DNA of 52,113 bases from Acidimicrobiales bacterium (lineage in GTDB: Bacteria > Actinomycetota > Acidimicrobiia > Acidimicrobiales > JAUJNH01), in the NCBI GenBank assembly GCA_030448245.1, contig JAUJNH010000013.1:9033-61145 (forward strand). The letters run 5' to 3'. The translations under genes and the position numbers were made by a program. Positions 25,344 through 33,103 of this stretch are shown piece after piece; positions within the stretch are counted from its first letter, which is position 1; every line of letters starts with the position of its first letter. The notes under the pieces are model-generated. The model was given only the letters and a program-made list of their open reading frames with translations, searched no databases and was not told where the DNA came from.

Positions 25344-28220
25344 TCAGCCCTCCGGCGCCGGCTCGACCCGGCGCAGGGCCGGCCGGGCCCAGGGGCGGCG
25401 GAGACGCGTCCCGCCGGTGAGCTCGCCGGCCAGCGCCGCCTCGACCCTGGCCTTGTCGCCGGGGCCGAGCTTGTCGGTGCTGCGGTTCGTCACCTCGAAC
25501 AGGTCGCGGGCGATCCCCTCGCGGGTGGTGGTGACCCGGGCGGTCTGCACCTGCGCTCCGGCGGCGGCGAAGGCGGCGCTGAACGAGGCCAGCAGCCCGT
25601 GGCGGTCGGGAGCTTCGATCGTGCACACCGTCGCCCAGGGTGACGACTCGTCGTCCCAGCTGACCTTCGCACCGGCGGCGTGGGCCGGCGGCGGTGGTGA
25701 GCGGAGCGCCCGAGCCAGCCGGTCCTTCACGTCGTCGAGGTCGGGCGGGTCGTCGCTGCGCAGCAGGAACGACTGCACGGCCCGGCGGCGGCCCCACAGG
25801 GTGGCGCCGGCCTCGACCACGTCGAAGCCGGCGTCGGCCAGGGCGGCGGCCGAGCGGGCCAGCAGGCCGGGGGCGTCGGAGGCGCTGAGCTCGATCCGGT
25901 ACAGGCCGGGTCCCGCCTCGTCCGTTTCCGCTGGCCCGGTGCGGCGCGGCCTCCGGGCGCCGGCAGGGGCAGTGGCTCCCCGCCCTGCCGCGGGTCGGTT
26001 CTCGGCGGCGACGGCGACGCGGAGGTCGTCGGAGGCCCCCCGGCCGACGAACAGCACCGCCTGGCGGGCCAGGGCCGCGGGCTCGTTGGTGACGATCCAG
26101 CTGCGGGGCGCGTCGGCCAGGGCGGCTGCTGCCGGGTCGTCACCGAGGAGGCGGAGGGCGGCCTGCCGCCGACCCTCGACCAGGTTCCTGGCCTCGAGGC
26201 CCGTGAGGTCGGGTCGGGCGAGGGCGCGCTGGACCAGATCGTGGAGGCGGTCCAGGCGCTCGCGCTCCCACGGCTCGAGCTCGCCAAAGGCGACCGACAG
26301 GAGGTAGAGGGCCCGGGCCCGCTCCGGCTTGTCGAGGTGGGTGGCGATCCTCAGCACGTGCTCCTCGGCCAGGCCGTCGGCGCGGCGGATGGCGGCCAGC
26401 AGCAGCCGGTGCTCGCCCACCAGCAGGGCCACCTCCTCCTCGGCGTCGGCTCCGAGGCCGAGCCGCAGGACGAGGCGCCGAGCGGCCGCGACCGGCTCCT
26501 CCGGGCCATCGCCGGCGGTGTCGACGAGCAGGGCGGCGAGCAGCAGCCAGTCGGGGTGGGCCAGGCGCTCGTGCTGGGCGGCGGCGGCCCGGTCGCCCTC
26601 CTCGACGGTCAGCTCGTGGAGGCGTTCGACCAGGGTCCAGCGCAGGCTGCGGCTGGTGTCCAGCTCGAAGGGGTCGTCCTGGCGGTGGCGGACGATCACG
26701 GCCAGCTCGGGCAGGGCCCGCTCGAGCACGCCGCTGGTGTCGAGGAGCCGCCACGAGCGGGTCGAGCCCGTGCGGAGGAGGCCCAGCAGCTCGTCGGTGG
26801 CGTCTTTGTCCCAGCGCAGCGGCACGTCGCCCAGCCCGCCCAGCCAGTCGAGCAGCTCGGGCCCCGGCCGGGCCCTGGTGACCAGCTGCGCCGCCTGCAG
26901 GGCCACGTGGAGGGCGGCGAAGTCGGGGGGCACGGCCTGCAGCGTGACCACGCCGTCGTCGACTGCGAGCCAGCCCCCGGCGGGCTTGGGCCGGGCCGCG
27001 GGTGATGCCCGCCGGTCGCGCACCACCTGCAGGCGGGCCCGCAGCAGCGGGGGCGTGGCCAGGGTGGTGGCCAGCACCACGAGCAGGAGGGCGGCGTAGA
27101 GGTTCCCGCCCAGCACGCCTTCGCGCAGGCCGATGCCGGCGAAGATCAGGCCGACCTCGCCCCGGGGCAGCATGCCCAGGCCGACGAGCCATCGGTCGCC
27201 GGGGCTGCCGACCATCCCGGCCACCGAGGCCAGCTTGCCCACCACGGCCACGACGAGGAGCACGCCGGCGGTACCCAGCACCGCCGGCTTCGCCATCGCC
27301 GCCAAGTCCGCATCGATGCCGATCTGGAGGAAGAAGACGGGGATGAACAGGTGGCCCACGGGCTTCAGCTCGCGCGAGATGCGCTCGCCCTCGCGGCCCC
27401 GCCCCAGGGCCAGGCCGGCGACAAAGGCGCCGATGATGGGGGCCAGCTTGGCCACCTGGGCCAGCTCGGCGAAGGCCAGGGTGAACGCCAGGGCGGCGGC
27501 CACCAGCGTGCCGGGTGACCGGCTGAAGCGGCGCATCCCCGAGAACAGGCGGGGCGCGAGGGTCAGGCCGGCAGCCGTGGTGGCGACGAGGAAGACGACG
27601 GCCATCACCACGGTCTGGGCGATGATCCCGACGCCCACCGAGCCTTCGGTGACCAGGCGGACCACGACGGTGAGGATGACCAGCCCCAGCACGTCGTCGG
27701 CGACGGCCGCGCCCAGGACCGTGCGCGACTCGATGCTGGCCAGGGCCTTCAGGTCGCCGAAGACGCGGGCGGTGATGCCCACGCTGGTCGCGGTGAGGGC
27801 AGCTCCGAGGAAGATCGCCGTCTTCCCGGGCTCGCCGAGCGCCAGCGCGGCGCCGGCGCCGAGGACGAACGGCACCACGACGCCCCCGATCGCGACGAGG
27901 AGGCTGGCCCGGCCCACGGCGCCGAGCTCGCCCAGGTCCATCTCCATGCCCACCTCGAGGAGGAGGAGGATCACGCCGATCTCGGCCAGGACCCGCAGGG
28001 CCCCGCTGCCCGGACCGGTGGCCTCGACCAGTCCCAGCACCGAGGGCCCGATGAGCACGCCGGCGACGATCTCGCCGAGGACGGCCGGGACCCTGATGCG
28101 CTCGGCCAGCTCGGCGGCAGCCTTGGCGGCGATGAGGATCACGAGGATCTCGAGCAGCACCCGGCGCACGTCCACCCCCCCGGCGGCCTCGGCCGCGCTG
28201 GCCAGGAGCGGTGCGATCAC
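25344..28220 (-). CDS. CPA2 (Kef-type) antiporter fused to GlnD-like HD region and two ACT domains
   Basis: This is a 958-residue fusion. Residues about 20-395 form a CPA2 cation:proton antiporter membrane domain (11-13 helices; ADD motif in GAAVADDVLGLVIL near 175; FIPVFFLQIGIDADL near 292-306). Residues about 445-670 resemble the HD region of PII uridylyltransferase GlnD (SGVLERALPELAVIVRH; DWLLLAALLVDTAGDG), but the metal-binding His-Asp pair reads VD and the first His position is lost, so it is probably inactive. Residues about 773-828 and 862-918 are two ACT domains (ELSASDAPGLLARSAAALAD; TIEAPDRHGLLASFSAAFAA), as at the GlnD C-terminus. There is no nucleotidyltransferase domain. GTG at 28220 is chosen because TACCGT lies 7 nt upstream. 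It is divergent from amtB, which suggests antiporter activity gated by amino-acid or nitrogen status. Confidence 0.88.
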   Translation of the reverse strand: MIAPLLASAAEAAGGVDVRRVLLEILVILIAAKAAAELAERIRVPAVLGEIVAGVLIGPSVLGLVEATGPGSGALRVLAEIGVILLLLEVGMEMDLGELGAVGRASLLVAIGGVVVPFVLGAGAALALGEPGKTAIFLGAALTATSVGITARVFGDLKALASIESRTVLGAAVADDVLGLVILTVVVRLVTEGSVGVGIIAQTVVMAVVFLVATTAAGLTLAPRLFSGMRRFSRSPGTLVAAALAFTLAFAELAQVAKLAPIIGAFVAGLALGRGREGERISRELKPVGHLFIPVFFLQIGIDADLAAMAKPAVLGTAGVLLVVAVVGKLASVAGMVGSPGDRWLVGLGMLPRGEVGLIFAGIGLREGVLGGNLYAALLLVVLATTLATPPLLRARLQVVRDRRASPAARPKPAGGWLAVDDGVVTLQAVPPDFAALHVALQAAQLVTRARPGPELLDWLGGLGDVPLRWDKDATDELLGLLRTGSTRSWRLLDTSGVLERALPELAVIVRHRQDDPFELDTSRSLRWTLVERLHELTVEEGDRAAAAQHERLAHPDWLLLAALLVDTAGDGPEEPVAAARRLVLRLGLGADAEEEVALLVGEHRLLLAAIRRADGLAEEHVLRIATHLDKPERARALYLLSVAFGELEPWERERLDRLHDLVQRALARPDLTGLEARNLVEGRRQAALRLLGDDPAAAALADAPRSWIVTNEPAALARQAVLFVGRGASDDLRVAVAAENRPAAGRGATAPAGARRPRRTGPAETDEAGPGLYRIELSASDAPGLLARSAAALADAGFDVVEAGATLWGRRRAVQSFLLRSDDPPDLDDVKDRLARALRSPPPPAHAAGAKVSWDDESSPWATVCTIEAPDRHGLLASFSAAFAAAGAQVQTARVTTTREGIARDLFEVTNRSTDKLGPGDKARVEAALAGELTGGTRLRRPWARPALRRVEPAPEG

Positions 28221-28227
28221 GCCCCGG

Positions 28228-28233
28228 ACGGTA
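28228..28233 (-). promoter_or_regulatory. -10 box for leaderless antiporter-fusion transcript
   Basis: On the minus strand TACCGT (28233 to 28228) is 7 nt from the GTG at 28220 with no SD, matching the leaderless pattern elsewhere in the window. It fixes the likely start of the fusion protein. Confidence 0.45.
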
Positions 28234-28320
28234 CGGACGCCCGGTTGCCGAACCGTCTCCGCTTCGTGAACCCAGCGTGACGCGCCGCCTGGGAGCCCCG
28301 CCCCGGTGGGGCACCAGATC

Positions 28321-28374
28321 GACACGATCACGAAACAGCTGCCGCACCAGTGCGAAACAGTCGGTCCGTACCGT
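28321..28374 (+). promoter_or_regulatory. GlnR-like box and promoter of amtB
   Basis: Two GAAAC elements (28332-28336 and 28354-28358) lie exactly 22 bp apart, each preceded after 6 nt by a degenerate GTnAC-type element (GACAC at 28321, CGCAC at 28343). This is the spacing of actinobacterial GlnR boxes (GTnAC-n6-GAAAC, repeated). A TACCGT -10 follows at 28369-28374. Together they suggest nitrogen-regulated transcription of the ammonium transporter, and possibly of the divergent fusion gene. Confidence 0.55.
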
Positions 28375-28433
28375 CACGCTCCGAGGCCGCCACCCGCGCC
28401 TCTTGCCCGAACCACGGACCCGAGGAGGACCTC

Positions 28434-30128
28434 TTGCGGTACCCACTTCGTCGCCTGGCGGCGGTCTCCACCCTCGCCACCGCCGGCGTTCTTCTCCTGA
28501 CGACGGGCGTGGCGTCAGCCGACCCGTCGATCGGTGAGGGCGTCGGCAGCTTCGGCAAGGACGTCACCCCCGCCGAGATCTCGATCAACATCCTGTGGGT
28601 GGTCATCGGGGCCGCCCTCGTCATCTTCATGCAGGCCGGCTTCGCCCTGGTCGAGACCGGGTTCTGCCGGGCCAAGCACGCGGCCCACGTCGTCTCCACC
28701 AACTTCGCCATCTTCGGCCTGGGGTTCGTGGCCTTCTTCCTGGTCGGCTTCGGCATCGCCTTTGGCGGCTACACCCACACCATCGGCGCTGACGCCGTCC
28801 CGATCTTCGGCGGGCTGGCCGACGGCTCGGTCAGCAACTTCACCACCGCCATCGGCAAGAGCGTCGTCAACATCGAGGGCTTCGGCGGCCTGTTCTCGTT
28901 CGCCCCGCCGGCCCTCGGCTCCCGGGGCTACGACGTGGCCGTCGTCGCCTTCTTCCTGTACCTGGCCGCCTTCATGGACACCGTCGCCACCATCCCCACC
29001 GGGTCGATGGCCGAGCGGTGGAAGTGGAAGTCGTTCATGGGCTGGGGCCTGTTCTGCGGCGCCATCTACTTCCCGATCTTCGCCTGTTGGACCTGGGGTG
29101 GAGGCTGGCTGAACCAGCTGGGGAACAACTTCGACCTGGGCAACGGCTACGTCGACTTTGCCGGTTCCGGGGTGGTACACGCCGTCGGCGGGGTGGCCGC
29201 CCTTGCCGGTGCCATCGTCATCGGGCCCCGCAAGGGCAAGTACGGGCCCAACGGCGAGGTGAACACCCTGCCCGGCCACCACATCCCCATGGCCATGCTG
29301 GGCACGTTCATCCTGCTGTTCGGCTGGTTCGGGTTCAACGCCGCCTCCACCTTCGCCGCCACCGATCCCCGGTTCAGCGTCGTGGCCGTGAACACCGCCC
29401 TGGCCGCCGCCTTTGGCGCCGTGTCGTCGATCCTCTACATCATGTTCAAGACCGGCAAGCCCGACCCGGGGATGATGGCCAACGGCATGCTGGCCGGCTT
29501 GGTCGCCATCACGGCGCCCTGCGCCTTTGTCCAGCCCTGGGCCGCCGCCGTCATCGGCACCATCGCCGGCGTCCTCGTGGTGGTGTCGATCGGGTTCGTC
29601 GATAAGAGGCTGAAGATCGACGATCCGGTGGGCGCCTTTTCGGTGCACGGGGTGAACGGGCTCTTCGGCGTGCTGTGCGTCGGCCTCTTCGCCGACGGCC
29701 GCTACGGCGCCGGCTGGAACGGGACGGGCAACGCCCTGGCCGAGCCGCTCGGGCCGGCCCCCACGGGGCTCCTGTACGGCGAGACCGGCCAGCTCATCGC
29801 CCAGCTCATCGGAGCGGCGGTGATCTGCACGGTCATGTTCGGCTTGGCGTTCGCCTTCTTCAAGATCCAGAACGCCGTGACCAAGGGCGGGATCCGCAGC
29901 GACGAGGCCGACGAGATCGCTGGCCTGGACCTGCCGGAGATGGGCGTGCTGGCCTACCCCGAGTTCGCGCCGTTCGACTCGGTCGTGCCGAGCTACGGGC
30001 ACGCGGCGGCCGGGACGGGCACGAGGCCTGGGGAGGGGGCGGCGGCGCCGACGGCCGTGCCCGCCTCGGTGGGCGGCCCGACCGGGGCGCCCGAGGCACC
30101 CCCCGAGACGCCGGCCGGCAGGAAGTAG
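28434..30128 (+). CDS. amtB: ammonium transporter (Amt family)
   Basis: This 564-residue Amt/Mep/Rh-family channel has a signal peptide (LLLTTGVASADP near residue 25) followed by eleven membrane helices. Landmarks are FMQAGFALVETGFCRAKHA, the conserved Asp region IFACWTWGGGWLNQLG, and pore-lining His positions in SGVVHAVGGVAALAG and AFSVHGVNGLFG. The C-terminal 70 residues after the GlnK-contact region are Gly/Ala/Pro-rich and longer than usual. The start is TTG at 28434, supported by a GAGGAGG Shine-Dalgarno 5 nt upstream. There is no glnK or glnD gene immediately downstream, unlike typical actinobacterial amtB operons. Confidence 0.95.
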   Translation: MRYPLRRLAAVSTLATAGVLLLTTGVASADPSIGEGVGSFGKDVTPAEISINILWVVIGAALVIFMQAGFALVETGFCRAKHAAHVVSTNFAIFGLGFVAFFLVGFGIAFGGYTHTIGADAVPIFGGLADGSVSNFTTAIGKSVVNIEGFGGLFSFAPPALGSRGYDVAVVAFFLYLAAFMDTVATIPTGSMAERWKWKSFMGWGLFCGAIYFPIFACWTWGGGWLNQLGNNFDLGNGYVDFAGSGVVHAVGGVAALAGAIVIGPRKGKYGPNGEVNTLPGHHIPMAMLGTFILLFGWFGFNAASTFAATDPRFSVVAVNTALAAAFGAVSSILYIMFKTGKPDPGMMANGMLAGLVAITAPCAFVQPWAAAVIGTIAGVLVVVSIGFVDKRLKIDDPVGAFSVHGVNGLFGVLCVGLFADGRYGAGWNGTGNALAEPLGPAPTGLLYGETGQLIAQLIGAAVICTVMFGLAFAFFKIQNAVTKGGIRSDEADEIAGLDLPEMGVLAYPEFAPFDSVVPSYGHAAAGTGTRPGEGAAAPTAVPASVGGPTGAPEAPPETPAGRK

Positions 30129-30153
30129 TGGCTGCTGCCCCCGGGGCCGCGGT

Positions 30154-30178
30154 GGGGGCCGGTCGCCGGCCGGCCCCC
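30154..30178 (+). terminator. GC-rich hairpin after amtB
   Basis: GGGGGCCGG (30154-30162) can pair perfectly with CCGGCCCCC (30170-30178) across a 7-nt loop, 26 nt after the amtB stop and directly abutting the ATG of the next gene. There is no T tract, so it may attenuate transcription or block initiation rather than terminate fully. Confidence 0.35.
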
Positions 30179-30511
30179 ATGGACGATCCCGACGCCGTCG
30201 CCTTCAACGCTCTGCCGAGGCTCGAGCAGAAGGTGCTGCGTCGCACCGTGCGCATGGGTCGGCCCCTCGACACGCCCGAGGAAGCGCGGATGGCCGTCGC
30301 CTTCGCCCGCTACCAGCGGAGCCAGCCGTGGTACAAGCTGTTCTGGGTCCTGTTCGTGCCCGGTGTGGTCGTGTCGATGGCGGTGGCCTCGACGCTGCAC
30401 CTGGCCGGAATGGGCGTGGTGCTCGCCCTCGCCGCCCAAGGGGCCTGGGGGTGGATCAGCCTCTGCCGGGTGGAGAAGGTCAACCGGCACCTCCTCACGG
30501 TCCCGGCCTGA
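30179..30511 (+). CDS. small two-helix membrane protein, function unknown
   Basis: This 110-residue protein has a charged N-terminal half (LPRLEQKVLRRTVRMGRPL) and two predicted membrane helices (YKLFWVLFVPGVVVSMAVAS and GMGVVLALAAQGAWGWISL). No family is recognised. ATG at 30179 is used; a GTG at 30128, overlapping the amtB stop (TAGTG) with AGGA upstream, would add 17 low-complexity residues. It follows amtB closely and may be co-transcribed, so an accessory role is possible but unproven. Confidence 0.6.
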   Translation: MDDPDAVAFNALPRLEQKVLRRTVRMGRPLDTPEEARMAVAFARYQRSQPWYKLFWVLFVPGVVVSMAVASTLHLAGMGVVLALAAQGAWGWISLCRVEKVNRHLLTVPA

Positions 30512-30535
30512 CGGCGGTGCGCTAGGTTCCTCGCC

Positions 30536-30626
30536 CGTCGCACCGCTTGGGGAAATCGGTGCAAGTCCGATGCGGTCCCGCCACTGTGACCGGAGCGATC
30601 CGGGAGCCAGGACACCAGGTGCGACG
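30536..30626 (+). ncRNA. cobalamin riboswitch
   Basis: The aptamer core reads GCAAGTCCGATGCGGTCCCG followed by CCACTGTGAC, the B12-box pattern. A perfect 9-bp P1 stem closes it: CGTCGCACC (30536-30544) with GGTGCGACG (30618-30626). A TAGGTT box at 30523-30528 places transcription start near 30535. Downstream, GTGGACC/GGTCCAC (30630-30648) and CTCCA/TGGAG (30648-30652 with 30659-30663) can form hairpins; the second covers the cbtB Shine-Dalgarno GGAGGAAG, so control is probably translational. It governs the cobalt transporter genes cbtB and cbtA. Confidence 0.93.
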
Positions 30627-30671
30627 AGCGTGGACCGCACCGGTCCACTCCACGAGGATGGAGGAAGACCA

Positions 30672-30872
30672 ATGCACGAGATCGAGGCATCCGCCCCGCA
30701 GGCGATCACGCTCCCGGCCTGGGGGTGGCTCGCCGCCACCTTGGCCCTCGCCTTGTTCTGGGCCGTGATGATGGAGGCCGGGGCCGTGTCCGCCGCCCTC
30801 GGCCAGACCGGGCCCTTCCTGCACGAGCTGTTCCACGACGCCCGCCACCTCGTCGGCGTCCCCTGCCACTGA
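30672..30872 (+). CDS. cbtB: CbtB, cobalt transporter subunit
   Basis: This 66-residue one-helix membrane protein (LPAWGWLAATLALALFWAVM) ends in the family-typical His-rich motif HELFHDARHLVGVPCH, the presumed cobalt-binding site. It partners with CbtA in a B12-regulated cobalt uptake system. ATG at 30672 follows a GGAGGAAG SD. The gene sits directly behind the cobalamin riboswitch, which confirms the assignment. Confidence 0.93.
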   Translation: MHEIEASAPQAITLPAWGWLAATLALALFWAVMMEAGAVSAALGQTGPFLHELFHDARHLVGVPCH

Positions 30873-30892
30873 CCCGGCGGCGTCCCCAGCTG

Positions 30893-31648
30893 ATGCTCCG
30901 CCGGTTCGACCCGGCGCGGCTGCGCCCGGTGCTCGGTACCGCCATGCTGGTCGGTCTGCTCGCCGGGCTGGCCAGCGCCGCGCTCCTCAGCGTCATGGGC
31001 GAGCCGTTGGTGCGTGAGGCCGTCGCCATCGAGGAGGCCCGCCGCTCGATGTCCGGGACGCCGGGGCCGGCCGAGGGCGAGCTCGTCTCGCGCTCGGTGC
31101 AGAGCGGGGTTGGGCTGTTCACCGGGCTCGGTCTCTCTGGCGCCGTTCTCGGGCTCGTGTTCGCCCTGGCCTTTTGGGGCTTGCGCAACGCCCAACCCCA
31201 GCCCTTCCGCCGGTCGCTGTGGGCAGGGGTGATCCTGTTCAGTTCGATCACCCTGGCGCCGTGGCTCAAGTACCCGCCCAACCCGCCGGCCGTGGGGGAT
31301 CCCGCCACGCTCGGGCGGCGCCAGGCCCTCTACGTCTCCCTGATCGCCCTCACCCTCGCCCTCGCCCTGGTCGGGGCGGCACTGGCGGGACGGCTGCGAC
31401 GGGAGGGGTGGCCCGAGCAGCGGCGACTTCCGGCGACCGCAGCCGTCATCGCTCTGGCCTTTGGCATCGTCCTCGCCGTGCTGCCCGCCGCTCCTGACCA
31501 GGTCGAGGTTCCGGCCACGCTGATCTGGCGCTTCCGCCTTGCCTCGCTGGCTGGCAACGCCGTTCTGTGGGCCGTGCTGAGCAGCGGCTTCGGCCTCCTG
31601 GCGGCCGAGGCGGTTCGTCGTTCGAACGACGCCGCCCGGGCGGCTTGA
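30893..31648 (+). CDS. cbtA: CbtA, cobalt transporter
   Basis: This 251-residue integral membrane protein of the CbtA family has five or six predicted helices (MLVGLLAGLASAALLSVMGE; SLWAGVILFSSITLAPWLKY; LYVSLIALTLALALVGAALA). Proposed cobalt transporter, working with CbtB 20 bp upstream. The conserved LAPWLKYPPNPPAVGDP segment after the central helix is typical of the family. Expression should follow the riboswitch ahead of cbtB. The gene ends 1 bp before a relict convergent gene. Confidence 0.92.
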   Translation: MLRRFDPARLRPVLGTAMLVGLLAGLASAALLSVMGEPLVREAVAIEEARRSMSGTPGPAEGELVSRSVQSGVGLFTGLGLSGAVLGLVFALAFWGLRNAQPQPFRRSLWAGVILFSSITLAPWLKYPPNPPAVGDPATLGRRQALYVSLIALTLALALVGAALAGRLRREGWPEQRRLPATAAVIALAFGIVLAVLPAAPDQVEVPATLIWRFRLASLAGNAVLWAVLSSGFGLLAAEAVRRSNDAARAA

Positions 31649-32205
31649 TCAGCCGGTCAGCCTCGGGTTGGATCGTCGGCCCCACCACGCGCCGGCCGCA
31701 CCTCCGCCCAGAAGAGCAGCGATCTGCAGCAACCATGCCGCCGCGCCGGATGATCCCTCGAACGATCCTCCGGACGTGAGGGCGACCAGCACCAGCGCGG
31801 CTCCGAGGGGGGTGCCCGCGGCGATGAGCAGTCCTGGGGTGCCTTGCGCCGCGGCCGCGGGCAGCCGGCGGCCGACGATGTAGGCCGCCAGGGATGAGAC
31901 CCTTCATGGACGACATGTCGGGCGTGACGCTGCTCGACGAAGTGGCCCAGCGGCGGTACCTGCCGCTGCAGGACGCCACTGGCTACTGCCTGTGCAGTCG
32001 CAACCTGGGCCTCGGAGGCTTGGTCGAGCCGGGTACGACCCCTGTCTACTGGGCCACCTTCCCGCTCCCCCCTCGACCACGAAGTCGATCCAGGTCGAAG
32101 TGCGCGCCGGTGACGAGGAGCCACGCCGGGGGGAGCCACCGTCCAGATCGCCAGGCTCGTCAGCAGCCAGCCGAGAACTCGGGCCCCTCGACGGATGGGA
32201 GCCAT
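31649..32205 (-). pseudogene. frameshifted small membrane-protein gene
   Basis: On the minus strand a frame opens at 32205 with MAPIRRGARVLGWLLTSLAI, a good membrane-type start. Near a C-run around 32130 it should shift to AWLLVTGAHFDLD to keep protein character. A third, C-terminal frame reads SLAAYIVGRRLPAAAAQGTP and AALVLVALTSGGSFEGSSGA, then helices to a stop at 31649. No single frame spans the region. It follows the MerR gene on the same strand and may be the remains of a regulated membrane protein. The family is unknown. Confidence 0.4.
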
Positions 32206-32246
32206 CCGTCGACTCTCGCGCGGGCGTTGGTCAGCCGGCCCCCGGG

Positions 32247-33026
32247 TCAGAGGCCGGGTTGCGAGGATGGCGGCTGCTGCTCCACCGTGCGGAGGGCGGC
32301 GGGCCACTCGGCGGCGGCGGCGGCTTCGGTGTGGCGCTGGAGCGCGGTGGCCAGGGCGGCGGCGACCGCCTCGGTGGCCAGGGGTCGCTGGCGCTGGAGC
32401 GCCTCGGTGATGCGGGGCAGCTCGCCGGGCGGCATGCCGGCATCGACGAACGGCTGCCAGACGTGATCTCGGAACAGGGCCACGAACCGCTCGGCCAAGG
32501 CGTCGGTGGCGGCCAGGATCGCCTCGGCGGTGGCAAGCACGGCGTCCAGCGGGACTCCGTCGGCAACCAGCTGGACGCCGGCGTCGAACAGGCCGGCGCT
32601 CGGCGCGGTGAACCGGTCGTCGTCGGGGACGACGATGCCGAGCTCGATCGAACGGAGCAGGAACGCCGGCCCGCCGTCGGGGAACAGGGTGGCCAGCTCG
32701 GCCAACGTCACCTCCCGGGGCGGGGTGTCGGTGAAAGGGGCGGCCAGGGCCTCCTCGAACCCGAGGACGTCGGCCACGCTGCGGCGGTCCTCCCAGGCTT
32801 CGAGCAGCTCGCGGATGGCCGTCAGCGGGTAGCCGCGCCCCAGCATGGTGAGCACGAGGCGCAGGCGGCGGAGGTGGTCGGGGCCGTAGCGGCCGCGGCG
32901 GCCCTCCCGGCGGGGCGGCGGCAGCAGCCCCCGCTCCTGGTACAGGCGGATGTTGCGCACCGTGGTGCCGGCCGCACGAGCCAGCTCGTCGATCGACCAC
33001 TCCGGTGACGGGTGCTCGCCGTCCAT
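32247..33026 (-). CDS. MerR family transcriptional regulator
   Basis: This 259-residue regulator has an N-terminal MerR helix-turn-helix (WSIDELARAAGTTVRNIRLY, then QERGLLPPPRREGRRGRYG) and a long helical C-terminal domain. It lacks the conserved Cys ligands of metal-sensing MerR proteins, so an organic or other signal is likelier. ATG at 33026 is 7 nt after a minus-strand TAGGTT (33039 to 33034), suggesting a leaderless mRNA. It is divergent from a large membrane protein across 77 bp containing a dyad at 33053-33070, and presumably controls that gene. Confidence 0.88.
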   Translation of the reverse strand: MDGEHPSPEWSIDELARAAGTTVRNIRLYQERGLLPPPRREGRRGRYGPDHLRRLRLVLTMLGRGYPLTAIRELLEAWEDRRSVADVLGFEEALAAPFTDTPPREVTLAELATLFPDGGPAFLLRSIELGIVVPDDDRFTAPSAGLFDAGVQLVADGVPLDAVLATAEAILAATDALAERFVALFRDHVWQPFVDAGMPPGELPRITEALQRQRPLATEAVAAALATALQRHTEAAAAAEWPAALRTVEQQPPSSQPGL

Positions 33027-33033
33027 CCGCCCA

Positions 33034-33074
33034 AACCTACCTGCTTTGATTGTGCCATTCGTTGATGGCATGAT
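33034..33074. promoter_or_regulatory. MerR-type divergent promoter and operator
   Basis: On the plus strand TTGATT (33046-33051) and CATGAT (33069-33074) are separated by 17 bp, and a perfect dyad TGCCAT-n6-ATGGCA (33053-33070) lies in the spacer, the usual position of a MerR operator. On the opposite strand TAGGTT (33039 to 33034) is the -10 of the regulator gene. Confidence 0.5.
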
Positions 33075-33103
33075 GACCTCCTCGATGCCGGGAGGGCCTG
33101 ACC

